A stretch of 64,000 nucleotides of DNA from Shewanella livingstonensis. GTDB lineage: Bacteria; Pseudomonadota; Gammaproteobacteria; Enterobacterales; Shewanellaceae. Under the pieces are notes generated by a model. That model saw nothing but the letters and a program-made list of their open reading frames with translations, ran no database searches and was not told where the DNA came from. Shown piece after piece: positions 9,754-18,958 of this stretch (positions are counted from its first letter, which is position 1; every line of letters begins with the position of its first letter). Location of the stretch: contig NZ_CP034015.1 of assembly GCF_003855395.1 (NCBI RefSeq), positions 940,001-1,004,000 on the forward strand. The letters run 5' to 3'. The translations under genes and the position numbers were made by a program.

Positions 9754-12051
9754 ATGACCATAACATGGAAGCATCATGCTTTAGCGGCAGTGTCTGCCGT
9801 GCCACTTCTTTTTACCAGCGCGGTTTTTTCAGCAACCGCTAAAGGCAGCATCATGAACTCATCGACTACCGCGACATTGACGGCAATAAAAGGTAACGCT
9901 ACGCCACTCACCATTGAGCGTATTCATGCCTCTCCGGCATTAGCTGGTTCAAGCCCGCGTGGATTAGCTTTATCGCCAGACGGAAAGCGAGTCACCTATT
10001 TATCAAGCCGTGCTGATAATCAACATTTGTATGATTTATGGCAAATGGATATTGCTACCGGTAAACGTAGTGTATTGATTAATGCCGACCAATTAGACGC
10101 AGGGGAGTTGTCTGATGAAGAAAAAGCCCGCCGCGAGCGTCAACGTATTTATGGTCAAGGCATCATGGAATACTTTTGGTCAGAAGATAGCGCAAGTATT
10201 TTAATTCCAGCCGCGGGTAAGTTGTATTTATATAATGTTGCCAATAATAAGGTGGCCGAATTAGATACTGGAGAAGGCTTTGCTACCGATGCGCGTTTGT
10301 CTCCTAAAGGTCACTTTGTATCGTTTGTGCGCGATCAAAACTTATTTGTATTGTCATTGGATAGTCAAAAAGTAACGGCACTCACCACTGACGGCAAAGG
10401 ACCAATTAAAAATGCCATGGCAGAGTTTGTCGCCCAGGAAGAAATGGACCGTATGACAGGCTATTGGTGGGCGCCAGATGAGTCGGCGATTGCGTTTACT
10501 CGTATTGATGAAACGGGTGTTGAGTTAGTGACACGCAATGAAATTTACGCAGAAGGGATTAAATTAACCGAGCAGCGTTACCCTTATGCCGGTAAAGCTA
10601 ATGTTGAGATTGAATTAGGGGTGGTTAGCCTAAAAGATCGAAGTATAAACTGGATCGATTTAGGTACCCCAAAAGACATGTATTTACCGCGAGTTGATTG
10701 GCTTCCAGACAGCCAGCATGTGTCATTTCAATGGCAAAGCCGCGATCAGCAAACACTCGATCTTCGTATTGCCTCGATAACTCAACCGACACAAGCTAAA
10801 ACCGTGATTGAAGAGCGCAGTAAAGCGTGGATTAACTTAAACCACGATTTGCACTTTTTAAAGCAACAATCAGCATTTATTTGGGGATCGGAGCGCGATG
10901 GTTTTAATCATTTGTATTTGTTCGACTTGCAAGGCAAGCCGCTTAAGCAACTAACCCAAGGTGATTGGGCTGTTGATGCACTTGAGTTTGTCGATGAAGC
11001 AACTGGCTGGGTGTATTTTAGTGGTCGTAAAGACAGTGTAATTGAGCGTCATTTATACCGGGTTAACTTTAATACTGGTATTGATTCTATTGAACGAGTT
11101 AGCCAGGCTGCAGGTATGCATGAAGCCGTATTTGCCAATAAAAAGCCAGTCTATTTAGATTACTTTAGTAGCTTGCAACAACCGCCGCAAATCAGTTTAC
11201 ATAATAACACCGGTAAGCAATTAGCTTGGGTTGAGCAAAATGAAATTGATAAAAATCATCCTCTATATGATTATGCCGCTTTATGGCAAATGCCTGAGTT
11301 TGGTCAATTAAGCGCTGAAGATGGTCAGCCATTAATGTATCGTTTATTTAAACCTGTGCCTTTTGATGCGGCTAAAAAGTATCCAGTGGTAGTGCGTGTC
11401 TATGGCGGGCCACATGCTCAGTTAGTGGTGAACAGTTGGAGCGAAGCCGATTATTTTACTCAATATTTATTGCAGCAAGGCTATGCGGTATTTCAATTAG
11501 ATAATCGTGGTTCAGCGCATCGTGGTACTGAGTTTGAACATGTTATTTATCAAAATATGGGCGATGCAGAAGTAGACGATCAAAAGGTGGGTGTTGATTA
11601 CCTACGCAGTTTACCGTTTATTGACGGCGACAACGTTGCTATTTATGGTCACAGTTATGGTGGTTATATGGCGTTGATGAGTCAGTTTAAGGCACCTGAT
11701 TATTTTAAAGCGGCAATATCGGGTGCGCCAGTAACGGATTGGCGTTTGTATGATACTCATTATACCGAGCGTTACATGGGCAATCCTGAAGCCAATAAAA
11801 AAGGTTACGATGCTAGTAGCATTCTGCCTTATGTAAAAAATTATCAGTCGGGCTTATTGATGTATCACGGTATGGCTGATGATAATGTATTGTTTGAAAA
11901 CAGCACTCGAGTCTACAAAGCGTTGCAAGATGAAGGTAAGTTATTCCAGATGATGGATTATCCTGGGTCTAAGCATTCTATGCGTGGCGAGAAAGTGCGT
12001 AATCATTTATATAAATCATTAGCGGCATTTTTAGATCAACAATTGAAGTGA
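9754..12051 (+). CDS. Secreted S9-family prolyl peptidase, DPP-IV-like
   Basis: A 765-residue serine peptidase. The N-terminal ~29 residues are a signal peptide (AVSAVPLLFTSAVFSATA), so it acts in the periplasm or outside. Residues ~50-490 form the beta-propeller. They contain VAQEEMDRMTGYWW with the Glu pair that, in dipeptidyl peptidase IV, holds the substrate N terminus. The C-terminal alpha/beta hydrolase has the nucleophile motif GHSYGGYM (Ser ~634), an Asp in GMADDNVLF (~708) and a His in GSKHSM (~740). The family removes X-Pro dipeptides or Pro-containing tripeptides from peptides. No in-window partner is obvious, and the gene stands alone with a downstream terminator shared with arcA. 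Confidence 0.9.
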   Translation: MTITWKHHALAAVSAVPLLFTSAVFSATAKGSIMNSSTTATLTAIKGNATPLTIERIHASPALAGSSPRGLALSPDGKRVTYLSSRADNQHLYDLWQMDIATGKRSVLINADQLDAGELSDEEKARRERQRIYGQGIMEYFWSEDSASILIPAAGKLYLYNVANNKVAELDTGEGFATDARLSPKGHFVSFVRDQNLFVLSLDSQKVTALTTDGKGPIKNAMAEFVAQEEMDRMTGYWWAPDESAIAFTRIDETGVELVTRNEIYAEGIKLTEQRYPYAGKANVEIELGVVSLKDRSINWIDLGTPKDMYLPRVDWLPDSQHVSFQWQSRDQQTLDLRIASITQPTQAKTVIEERSKAWINLNHDLHFLKQQSAFIWGSERDGFNHLYLFDLQGKPLKQLTQGDWAVDALEFVDEATGWVYFSGRKDSVIERHLYRVNFNTGIDSIERVSQAAGMHEAVFANKKPVYLDYFSSLQQPPQISLHNNTGKQLAWVEQNEIDKNHPLYDYAALWQMPEFGQLSAEDGQPLMYRLFKPVPFDAAKKYPVVVRVYGGPHAQLVVNSWSEADYFTQYLLQQGYAVFQLDNRGSAHRGTEFEHVIYQNMGDAEVDDQKVGVDYLRSLPFIDGDNVAIYGHSYGGYMALMSQFKAPDYFKAAISGAPVTDWRLYDTHYTERYMGNPEANKKGYDASSILPYVKNYQSGLLMYHGMADDNVLFENSTRVYKALQDEGKLFQMMDYPGSKHSMRGEKVRNHLYKSLAAFLDQQLK

Positions 12052-12091
12052 TCTCTCGTATCGTTAAATGATTAGCCAACAGGCAGACATA

Positions 12092-12120
12092 AAAAAACCA
12101 GGTGAATCACCTGGTTTTTT
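12092..12120. terminator. Bidirectional terminator between the S9 peptidase gene and arcA
   Basis: A hairpin with ACCAGGTG/CACCTGGT stem, 3-base loop and A/T runs of six or seven on each side. It is placed between two convergent genes. Confidence 0.85.
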
Positions 12121-12141
12121 ATTGCGGTTAACCTTAAAAGA

Positions 12142-12858
12142 TTACGCTTCTAAGTCACCACAAAAACGATAGCCTTCACCATGGATTGTCGCGATGATTT
12201 CTGGTGTATCTGGCAAACTTTCAAAGTGCTTACGAATACGACGGATCGTTACGTCAACAGTGCGGTCATGTGGCTTTAATTCACGGCCAGTCATTTTTAG
12301 CAACAAGTCTGCACGGGTTAAAATCTTACCTGGGTTTTCAACAAAGTGAAGCATTGCACGGAATTCACTGCGTGGTAACTTGTAAGATTCACCTTGTGGT
12401 GTCACTAAAGAGCGGCTATTAATTTCTAAACTCCAGCCATTAAAACGATAAAACTCAACAGAACCTTTTTCTTCTGTTTCTGCCGCCGCATTATTAACGC
12501 GAGTTAATAGGTTACGTGCACGAATAGTTAATTCGCGAGGGTTGAATGGTTTAGTGATGTAGTCATCTGCACCAATTTCAAGACCTAGAATTTTATCAAC
12601 TTCGTTATCACGACCGGTTAAAAAGATAAGGCCGATGTTATTAATTTCACGTAGCTCACGTGCTAGTAACAAACCGTTCTTTCCGGGTAGGTTAATGTCC
12701 ATAACAACAAGGTTTATCTTGTTGTCTTGCATGGCTTTATGCATTTCTGCGCCATCGTTAGCTTCAGTAACAACATAGCCTTCAGCTTCAAAAATACTGC
12801 GTAGTGTATTACGAGTTACGGCTTCATCTTCAACAATTAAAATGTGCGGACTTTGCAT
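12142..12858 (-). CDS. arcA: Response regulator ArcA, OmpR family
   Basis: A 238-residue two-component regulator. The receiver domain (~1-120) has the acidic pair in HILIVEDEA, the phospho-acceptor Asp in [10 protein letters not shown] (~54), the conserved Thr in FLTGRD and Lys in [11 protein letters not shown] winged-helix domain follows (~135-235; [21 protein letters not shown] and [17 protein letters not shown]). The sequence is strongly ArcA-like. In Escherichia coli ArcA is phosphorylated by ArcB. In Shewanella, from the literature, the kinase is split into ArcS and HptA, neither of which is in this window. It controls redox-dependent respiration genes. The ~676-bp upstream region is long and AT-rich, consistent with complex regulation, but I could not assign operators. 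Confidence 0.95.
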   Translation of the reverse strand: MQSPHILIVEDEAVTRNTLRSIFEAEGYVVTEANDGAEMHKAMQDNKINLVVMDINLPGKNGLLLARELREINNIGLIFLTGRDNEVDKILGLEIGADDYITKPFNPRELTIRARNLLTRVNNAAAETEEKGSVEFYRFNGWSLEINSRSLVTPQGESYKLPRSEFRAMLHFVENPGKILTRADLLLKMTGRELKPHDRTVDVTIRRIRKHFESLPDTPEIIATIHGEGYRFCGDLEA

Positions 12859-13534
12859 GATATATACCTAATTTTATAAAATTCGATTCTAGCTACGTTG
12901 AGCTAATAAATTGCAATAGCGCTTTAGCTAATGCACTAATATTCCGATATTTTTTGGTGTTTATCTATGTCTACCTTGAATTAAACACTCTCTATAAACT
13001 CTATTACGTAACACTAAATACTGGTTACTGAGCCTGCTTGTGTCGATTCATTACTATTATGCCAAGATACGTGTTTGCACTTATGCATAACGGTGTAAAA
13101 AGTGGTGTAAAATTGGTTGTATCTAAGCTTACTTACTATGAATGCAATTTAGAAAGATAGTTCCTTCTATAACAAACTTATTTATGCGTATTAATCTTTT
13201 ATCAAATGTAGAACAAATTTAGTACGACTGTAAACTTTACTTCAATAAATCATCACACTCACAACAATATTTGCTGATTTTTTGAGGTGCATGTAACCAT
13301 CTTTGCTACACTGATTTAATAGTTCGTAATGGTTATTGTACTCGTTTTAGGCATTTGTTAACAAATTAAATGTTAAAAAATTAATATAACAGTCGAGTAT
13401 ATGAAAGATTAACACGGCTAACACTATAATAGTAAAGAGCTTTTAAATATCATACTTGTGATTTAGATCGCAAACCTTTTCGAAGTCCAACCTATCTGCT
13501 AGACTAATTTTGGCTTAATTGACGAAAATTTATT
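12859..13534. other. Long AT-rich divergent intergenic region between arcA and the DUF3293 gene
   Basis: There are 676 bp between two divergently transcribed genes. No credible coding frame, tRNA or terminator is visible. Sequence bias is strong (runs such as 13371-13400), as expected of promoter DNA or a nucleoid-protein binding region. Individual -10/-35 boxes cannot be chosen with confidence. Confidence 0.5.
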
Positions 13535-13978
13535 ATGGAAAATGTTATCGATACATTGTGGAATGAGTATCAAACGACTCATTTTTTGTTCACTCAACGC
13601 CTTTCTGGTGATTTCCCATTTGCTATTGTTACTGCTCATAACCCCCGGGGTTCTATCCTCTCGCCTAGTCAAAATCGTTTACTTGATCGTCAGCTTCAAT
13701 CTAAAATTCAACAATATAATAGTCCCTATCGCGGATTAATTGGTGCAGCACCTGATCTGTCATACATGGAAAAGAGTTGGGCTATTTTTATTGATAAAGA
13801 ACAGGCAGTTGAGCTTGGTAGAGAGTTTAATCAACATGCAATTTACTACGTCAATCAAGGTTTATTATCTTTGATTGCTTGTCTTGATACCATAAAGCCT
13901 GAAATTCAAATGGGTGTATTTAATAATCGATTGCGCCTGGTGAGTGAACTACCGGAGATTAGTTCATCCACCAGATGA
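13535..13978 (+). CDS. DUF3293 domain protein
   Basis: A 147-residue cytosolic protein. It resembles the DUF3293 family through its N-terminal aromatic segment (YQTTHFLF), the FAIVTAHNPRG stretch (~27-37), a helical LLDRQLQSKI segment and the later EKSWAIFIDKEQAVELGREF (~78-97). No enzymatic motif is evident and the family function is not established to my knowledge. It lies divergently from arcA. The next gene is about 550 bp away behind a riboswitch, so it is probably monocistronic. Confidence 0.75.
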   Translation: MENVIDTLWNEYQTTHFLFTQRLSGDFPFAIVTAHNPRGSILSPSQNRLLDRQLQSKIQQYNSPYRGLIGAAPDLSYMEKSWAIFIDKEQAVELGREFNQHAIYYVNQGLLSLIACLDTIKPEIQMGVFNNRLRLVSELPEISSSTR

Positions 13979-14241
13979 GTGATGAGGTAAATCTAACGGC
14001 TTAAGCACTAACAAATAATTTGGATCGATATTCGAGACAATGAGCAAGCCATTGTCTTATGTATATTGGGTTTGTGATGCGTATTGTCTTTTTATTGTCT
14101 TTTTTTCGTAATAAAGAACAATCGTAGTTGGGTGACTTTCACAACAGAATGTTCAATAACAACACTGTTTTTTAATAAAATAGTCTATTTTTACTGCGTT
14201 TGCTGATTGACTTGTTAGGGCTTTTATTGCTATTTTCAACG

Positions 14242-14402
14242 TCCTCCTTCGGGAGGAGCAGAAGAGGAGCGTTAACTAGGTAGTAAGTGAGAGGATGCCA
14301 ATCCGATGACCACTTATGATGGAGATTAGCGCCGAGGTATCAGTTTGTTTGGCAAACATTGATATCGGTCGTTTAGGCTGAATCCTAACGATTGTCACCT
14401 AT
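14242..14402 (+). ncRNA. Lysine riboswitch (L-box) leader of lysC
   Basis: The leader contains the conserved L-box blocks in order: AGAGGAGCG (~14263), AGTAAGTGA (~14283), GGATGCC (~14293), a CCGATGA segment, GCCGAGGT (~14331), a long arm (ATCAGTTTG... CATTGATAT) and GGCTGAATCC followed by TGTCACC at 14394-14400. A very stable CCTCC-TTCG-GGAGG hairpin lies just 5' at 14243-14256. By family knowledge it binds lysine and shuts off expression of lysine biosynthesis or transport genes. This fits the aspartokinase gene that follows. Confidence 0.9.
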
Positions 14403-14562
14403 TTTTTTGGTGGAGAGCTTCTGGTGATGATTGCTGTTTCCCTTCTATAAGGGTGCGTTATCTTAGCACCAGGCTCTTCGAACGTAGTGTGTTCGGAGCG
14501 TATATCATGTTAGTAAATCACATCTTGTTTTGTCGTCTTTCGCAAACTGCGGAGGCATCTAT
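14403..14562 (+). promoter_or_regulatory. Expression platform of the lysine riboswitch
   Basis: Several mutually exclusive helices are possible. The aptamer 3' strand (CGATTGTCACC, 14390-14400) can pair, with wobbles, with GGTGATGATTG at ~14423-14433. A GGGTGC/GCACC hairpin follows at ~14451-14471, and a GCTCTTCGAAC/GTTCGGAGC hairpin at ~14472-14500. None is followed by a convincing U-run, so control may act at translation or by a less canonical terminator. The lysC Shine-Dalgarno (GGAGG, 14551-14555) is 7 bases before the ATG. Confidence 0.5.
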
Positions 14563-15981
14563 ATGAGTATTATTTCTGAAACTGTCGCCCCTAAAACGGT
14601 TACCGAGACCGTTGTTTCTGATATTCGTCGTCCTGAATTAGTCGTCGCCAAATTTGGTGGTACTTCAGTTGCTGATTACGCCTCTATGAGCCGTTGTGCA
14701 GATATTGTGTTAGTTAATCAAGCCACTCGTCTTGTGGTCGTGAGTGCCTCCAGTGGCGTAACTAACTTATTAGTTGAGTTAACCCAGGCTAACGTTAATG
14801 ACGAGCGCCGCTTGGTATTACTTAAGCAAATTGCCAAAATTCAATATGCGATTTTAGATGAATTAGGTCGTCCGCAAGATGTGGCTGCCAGTATTGATAA
14901 AATTCTTAGCCGGATGTCGGTATTAAGTGAATCCTTGGAACTTGATCGCAGCAAAGCGGTGATGGACGAATTACTGTCTACTGGCGAGCAATGTTCATCG
15001 ATTTTATTTTCTGCCGTTATCCGTGAAAAAGGCGTCGCATCCAATTATTTCGATGTGCGTCAAGTGTTACGTACCGACAGTCATTTTGGTCGTGCAGAAC
15101 CACAGATTGAAGCGATAGCGACACTTGCTAGTGACTTTCTACAACCACTGCTTACAGATTATGTGATTGTCACTCAAGGTTTTATTGGTGCTGATGATAA
15201 TGGCAGAACAACCACGTTAGGTCGTGGCGGCAGTGATTATTCTGCGGCATTACTTGCCGAAGCGCTCTGTGCTACAGCGGTTGAGATTTGGACCGATGTT
15301 GCCGGTATTTATACCACCGACCCACGAATAGCCCCTAATGCCCGCCCGATTGCTGAAATTAGCTTTAATGAAGCAGCTGAGATGGCAACCTTTGGTGCTA
15401 AAGTATTACATCCCGCCACTATTTTACCGGCAGTAAGACAAAAAATTCAGGTGTTTGTAGGTTCAAGTAAAGCGCCAGAAATGGGGGGTACTTGGATACG
15501 CCATCAAGTGGAAGATACTCCAGTGTTTAGAGCGGTGGCATTGCGCCGCGATCAAACTTTACTTAACTTGCATAGCTTGCAAATGTTACATGCTCAGGGC
15601 TTTTTGGCTGAAACCTTCGCGACCTTGGCGCGGCACAAAATATCAGTCGATTTAATTACCACCTCGGAAGTTAACGTCTCGTTAACCCTAGATAAAACGG
15701 GTTCTGATTCAAGCGGCCAGGGTTTACTCAGTGAGTCATTACTACAAGAGTTATCGCAACATTGTCGTGTAAGAGTTGAGGAAGATTTAGCGTTAATCGC
15801 CATTATCGGTAATCGGATAGCCTCGACGGCTGGCATCTGTAGTCGGGTGTTTAAAGTGCTTGAAAACCACAATGTGCGAATGATTTGCCAAGGCGCCAGT
15901 CCGCATAATTTATGTGTGTTGGTGGCCGAATCTGAGGCGGCGCAAGTGGTTAATGCTTTGCACCAAAATTTGTTTGAGTGA
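14563..15981 (+). CDS. lysC: Lysine-sensitive aspartate kinase (aspartokinase III type)
   Basis: Aspartate kinase catalyses the first step of the aspartate family pathway (Lys, Thr, Met). The kinase domain starts with VVAKFGGTSVADY (K-F-G-G-T-S nucleotide motif) and includes LGRGGSDYSAALLAEAL and WTDVAGIYTTDPR. Two ACT-type regulatory modules occupy the C-terminal ~150 residues. It is a stand-alone kinase without a homoserine dehydrogenase fusion. An upstream TTG at 14530 is in frame, but I chose ATG 14563 because GGAGG is correctly spaced before it. This gives 472 residues. The lysine riboswitch leader supports assignment to the lysine-regulated isoenzyme. Confidence 0.92.
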   Translation: MSIISETVAPKTVTETVVSDIRRPELVVAKFGGTSVADYASMSRCADIVLVNQATRLVVVSASSGVTNLLVELTQANVNDERRLVLLKQIAKIQYAILDELGRPQDVAASIDKILSRMSVLSESLELDRSKAVMDELLSTGEQCSSILFSAVIREKGVASNYFDVRQVLRTDSHFGRAEPQIEAIATLASDFLQPLLTDYVIVTQGFIGADDNGRTTTLGRGGSDYSAALLAEALCATAVEIWTDVAGIYTTDPRIAPNARPIAEISFNEAAEMATFGAKVLHPATILPAVRQKIQVFVGSSKAPEMGGTWIRHQVEDTPVFRAVALRRDQTLLNLHSLQMLHAQGFLAETFATLARHKISVDLITTSEVNVSLTLDKTGSDSSGQGLLSESLLQELSQHCRVRVEEDLALIAIIGNRIASTAGICSRVFKVLENHNVRMICQGASPHNLCVLVAESEAAQVVNALHQNLFE

Positions 15982-15985
15982 TGAT

Positions 15986-17104
15986 ATGACTAAAGCTATC
16001 CAGTCATCGGTACAGGTCGGAGAGCTGGCGACCGGGCACGCATTGACCGTGCCGTTATTTTCATTCTCAGGCAGCAATTCATCCGCGCCTAGCGTGTATA
16101 TTCAGGCCAATGTTCATGGTGCTGAAGTGCAGGGTAATGCGGTAATTTATCAACTGATGACCTTATTAGAAGGCTACCAGGTACTGGGTGATATAAGGTT
16201 TGCACCATTGGCTAATCCGTTAGGGATTAATCAAAAAAGTGGCGAATTTACCTTAGGCCGCTTCGATCCTATTACCGGCGTTAATTGGAACCGAGAGTAT
16301 TTTGATCACCAAGTCGATGTTGATGCTTGGTATAGCGATCACCAACACTTAACCAATGATGGCTTGTTTCTGGCTTATCGTTCGATGTTAGTTGAAGCGT
16401 GTCGGGCTAGGTTGGATAATCCTTTTGGGATATCTACGGGTCATCGGTTAGCGGTTAGTTTGCAGACTATGGCGCACCAAGCCGACATCGTGCTTGATTT
16501 GCATACCGGGCCTAAATCGTGCAAACACTTATACTGCCCAGAGTATGATATTGATGCGGCCAGATTTTTCTCTATCCCGTATACCTTGATTATCCCCAAT
16601 AGTTTTGGTGGTGCGATGGATGAAGCGATATTTTGTCCGTGGTGGCAGTTAACTCAGTATGCATTGAGTCAGGGACGTGAATTTTCGGTACCGGTGTCGG
16701 CATTTACTTTAGAGTTGGCCAGCCAAGAACGGATTGATTTAGCTGATGCCTTAGAAGATGCCAAAGGCATATTGGCGTATTTAAGCTATCGTGGTGTGAT
16801 TGCTAATAAAATCAACCCTGCAAAAATGGTGCGCTTTGGTTGTTACTTACGAGATTACAAAAAGTTTCATGCACCTAAAGCCGGCTTAGTTGAGTATTGC
16901 GCAGCGGTAGGAAAACCATTAACGGCTGGGCAGCCATTAGTGAACATTTTGCGAATGGATCTTTATGGATCTGAGCAGGTTTATCAAGCTATTAGTTTTC
17001 CCATGGATTGTGTGCCTATTTTACATTTTGCTTCAGCGTCTGTTCATCAAGGAACAGAGTTGTATAAGGTGATGACTAAGGTGTTTGCTATACCCTCAAC
17101 ATAA
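15986..17104 (+). CDS. Succinylglutamate desuccinylase/aspartoacylase-like (M14) zinc hydrolase
   Basis: A 372-residue protein of the AstE/ASPA family, from an ATG five bases after the lysC stop; an earlier in-frame start would lie inside lysC. The first zinc-binding motif is NVHGAEVQGN (~42-51; His and Glu ligands) and the next zinc ligand is the His of VLDLHTGP (~174-181). The SFGGAMDEA segment (~216) and the LELASQ stretch (~258) fit the active-site lid region. The family deacylates N-acyl amino acids or short peptides. Its position directly after lysC, presumably under the same lysine riboswitch, suggests a link to lysine/diaminopimelate metabolism, but the substrate is unknown. Confidence 0.82.
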   Translation: MTKAIQSSVQVGELATGHALTVPLFSFSGSNSSAPSVYIQANVHGAEVQGNAVIYQLMTLLEGYQVLGDIRFAPLANPLGINQKSGEFTLGRFDPITGVNWNREYFDHQVDVDAWYSDHQHLTNDGLFLAYRSMLVEACRARLDNPFGISTGHRLAVSLQTMAHQADIVLDLHTGPKSCKHLYCPEYDIDAARFFSIPYTLIIPNSFGGAMDEAIFCPWWQLTQYALSQGREFSVPVSAFTLELASQERIDLADALEDAKGILAYLSYRGVIANKINPAKMVRFGCYLRDYKKFHAPKAGLVEYCAAVGKPLTAGQPLVNILRMDLYGSEQVYQAISFPMDCVPILHFASASVHQGTELYKVMTKVFAIPST

Positions 17105-17124
17105 CTGGCCATATTGAAACAAAA

Positions 17125-17145
17125 ACGCCTGCAATTTGCAGGCGT
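17125..17145. terminator. Hairpin terminator between convergent genes
   Basis: A perfect 9-bp stem (ACGCCTGCA / TGCAGGCGT) with a 3-base loop. The T-run lies on the minus-strand side, so it mainly terminates the M50 protease gene, and probably the deacylase transcript as well. Confidence 0.75.
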
Positions 17146-17197
17146 GTTAAGTTGGCAATTCATGAGGCTAGGTTATATTGGTAGCAACAAAACAGGA

Positions 17198-18334
17198 TTA
17201 ACTGCCTAAAATTTGCAATGGAATGGCTAGCATTTCATCGCCTGAACCTGCAAAGTACCAAATAATCCCTACTAAGCTGGCTACTGTGAGTAAATACCAT
17301 ACGGTAGAGAAGATTTGTCCGTAGCGATCTAAGGGTAATAAATGGCTTTGATGGCGCCCACGCCACTCAAATACAATCTCGACACTGCCAATAAGCAATA
17401 GAAAACCAAGTAAAGCAAGGCCTAAGCTATAGCTAATGAATACGCCAATAGCGGCGCCAGCAATACAAGCAACTAGACCGACAACACTATTCATCGAAAA
17501 GCTGATACTTTTTAAAATATGGCCGCCATCAAGAGGCAAAATGGGCAGTAAATTAAATAGATTTAGTAGGGCGTTAAATGCGGCTAATCCAGCAAAAAAT
17601 ACGTTACCGGTTATCCAATAAAGTCCTACACAGATAATCGATAAAATCAGTCCAAAAGTGGGACCCATTATCGAAATGTACACATCTTGCCAGCGGGTGT
17701 TGATGCGCTCATCGCTTAACGCTAAGCCACCAACAAAAGGAATTAAATAGATACCTTTGGTTTTCATGCCGAAATGCTTCATGGCTCGAATATGACCATA
17801 TTCATGGAACACTAAGCAGCCGATGAGTGCTAAGGCAAATTCAAATGAAAATAGCCAAGAATAGGCGGCAACACTGGCCCCCGCAAAAAGGACTTTTACC
17901 ACTTTGGCGCTTTTTAACAGTTTAAAACCTAATGAAGCAAGTCCAACTACACTGATTTTTTGATTTTTTACGGCTACAACTTCAGGTGTCTGACGTTCAA
18001 TATCCTCAACGGTTCGCTTTCCTTGGGTAATAAGCTCATCTTCAATTAATAAACAATAATCAAGTTGAAATGGTTGCCAGTTGACATCAATTTCTAATCG
18101 TACTGGTAATGCACCTATATTGGGTGAAACCATTACGCCTTCGCTGGCATCGGTTTCAATTGGTGCGGACGTTTGAGTTGTCAGTTCAAATGAATGGATA
18201 TGAAAAGCTTGGTCGGTAGCACTAGCAGACTTTTGCGATACCAGTTGATTGTCCCAATAAAGTTGCTGCCAACCCGCAATCGAGCCTTCTAGTCGCAGAC
18301 GTTTACCTAGACATTCAATATTTAGTAATTCCAT
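17198..18334 (-). CDS. Membrane-embedded M50 (site-2 protease family) metalloprotease
   Basis: A 378-residue protein. The N-terminal ~130 residues look soluble and strand-rich. Then come several membrane segments with the zinc motif VFHEYGHIRAMKHFG (HExxH, ~177-191) and the distal ligand motif LPILPLDGGHIL (Asp ~265), which together define S2P-type intramembrane proteases. The C terminus has two or three more hydrophobic helices. The N-terminal soluble domain could be a substrate-recognition or regulatory part. Neighbouring genes give no substrate clue. The catalytic residues are intact, so it is probably active. Confidence 0.88.
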   Translation of the reverse strand: MELLNIECLGKRLRLEGSIAGWQQLYWDNQLVSQKSASATDQAFHIHSFELTTQTSAPIETDASEGVMVSPNIGALPVRLEIDVNWQPFQLDYCLLIEDELITQGKRTVEDIERQTPEVVAVKNQKISVVGLASLGFKLLKSAKVVKVLFAGASVAAYSWLFSFEFALALIGCLVFHEYGHIRAMKHFGMKTKGIYLIPFVGGLALSDERINTRWQDVYISIMGPTFGLILSIICVGLYWITGNVFFAGLAAFNALLNLFNLLPILPLDGGHILKSISFSMNSVVGLVACIAGAAIGVFISYSLGLALLGFLLLIGSVEIVFEWRGRHQSHLLPLDRYGQIFSTVWYLLTVASLVGIIWYFAGSGDEMLAIPLQILGS

Positions 18335-18551
18335 TAAGGATTCTCAGGGTTTATGGACGGTGAGCATAATGGCATTTTGCCAGAGCGGTGAGTGTTGCTC
18401 AATGGGTTCAACAATTATATTCGCCATCTTAGGTGTTAATGTATAACGGATGATTAAGATAAACATTAGCCATCATCAATAATCGGTAAATTTAATATCA
18501 GTAACGATAATCAGCAGGTTACTTATGCTTAACTCCATTTTGGGAGCGAGT

Positions 18552-18920
18552 TTAATAAAGCTGTTCTAATTCGGCGATGGTCGCGATACCTTGTTCAATG
18601 GTGGTAAAGACTATTTTTGCACTGCAACAATGGCCTTGAAATTGACCATACTGACGCACAAGAGGTAGCAACTGTAATACACTCACATCTTGACTCTGCT
18701 TAACCAATGAAGGCAGTTCAGCCACGCAGGTATTGCTAGATTGCTGCGCATGCGTTTGAATAGTATAGGCATGACCGACACTATCGATAAGTTTATCGCT
18801 GGTTTGAAGGGTAAATTGGTTGGCACAAATAAAGCTCAACCAATCTTGTTTATTAGCTAGATACATTAACTCATCATCTTGATCAAACTTGAGTATTGCA
18901 GGCCAATGTACTTGTTGCAT
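18552..18920 (-). CDS. Small DUF4144-like protein
   Basis: A 122-residue soluble protein beginning QVHWPAILKFDQDDELMYL, a pattern I associate with the DUF4144 family seen in Shewanella and relatives. It contains a conserved-looking pair of Trp residues and no signal peptide or catalytic motif. It lies 38 bp downstream of the DUF342 gene on the same strand, so the two may share a transcript. The function is unknown and the family name is from memory. Confidence 0.6.
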   Translation of the reverse strand: MQQVHWPAILKFDQDDELMYLANKQDWLSFICANQFTLQTSDKLIDSVGHAYTIQTHAQQSSNTCVAELPSLVKQSQDVSVLQLLPLVRQYGQFQGHCCSAKIVFTTIEQGIATIAELEQLY

Positions 18921-18958
18921 AGTTTATCTATTTACCCATATTTGGTTTAATCTACCCG

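Noticed and set aside
15914..15985. Extended N terminus for the AstE-like gene
   Set aside because: The extra 24 codons lie inside lysC and look like its shadow frame. The ATG at 15986 gives a normal family N terminus.
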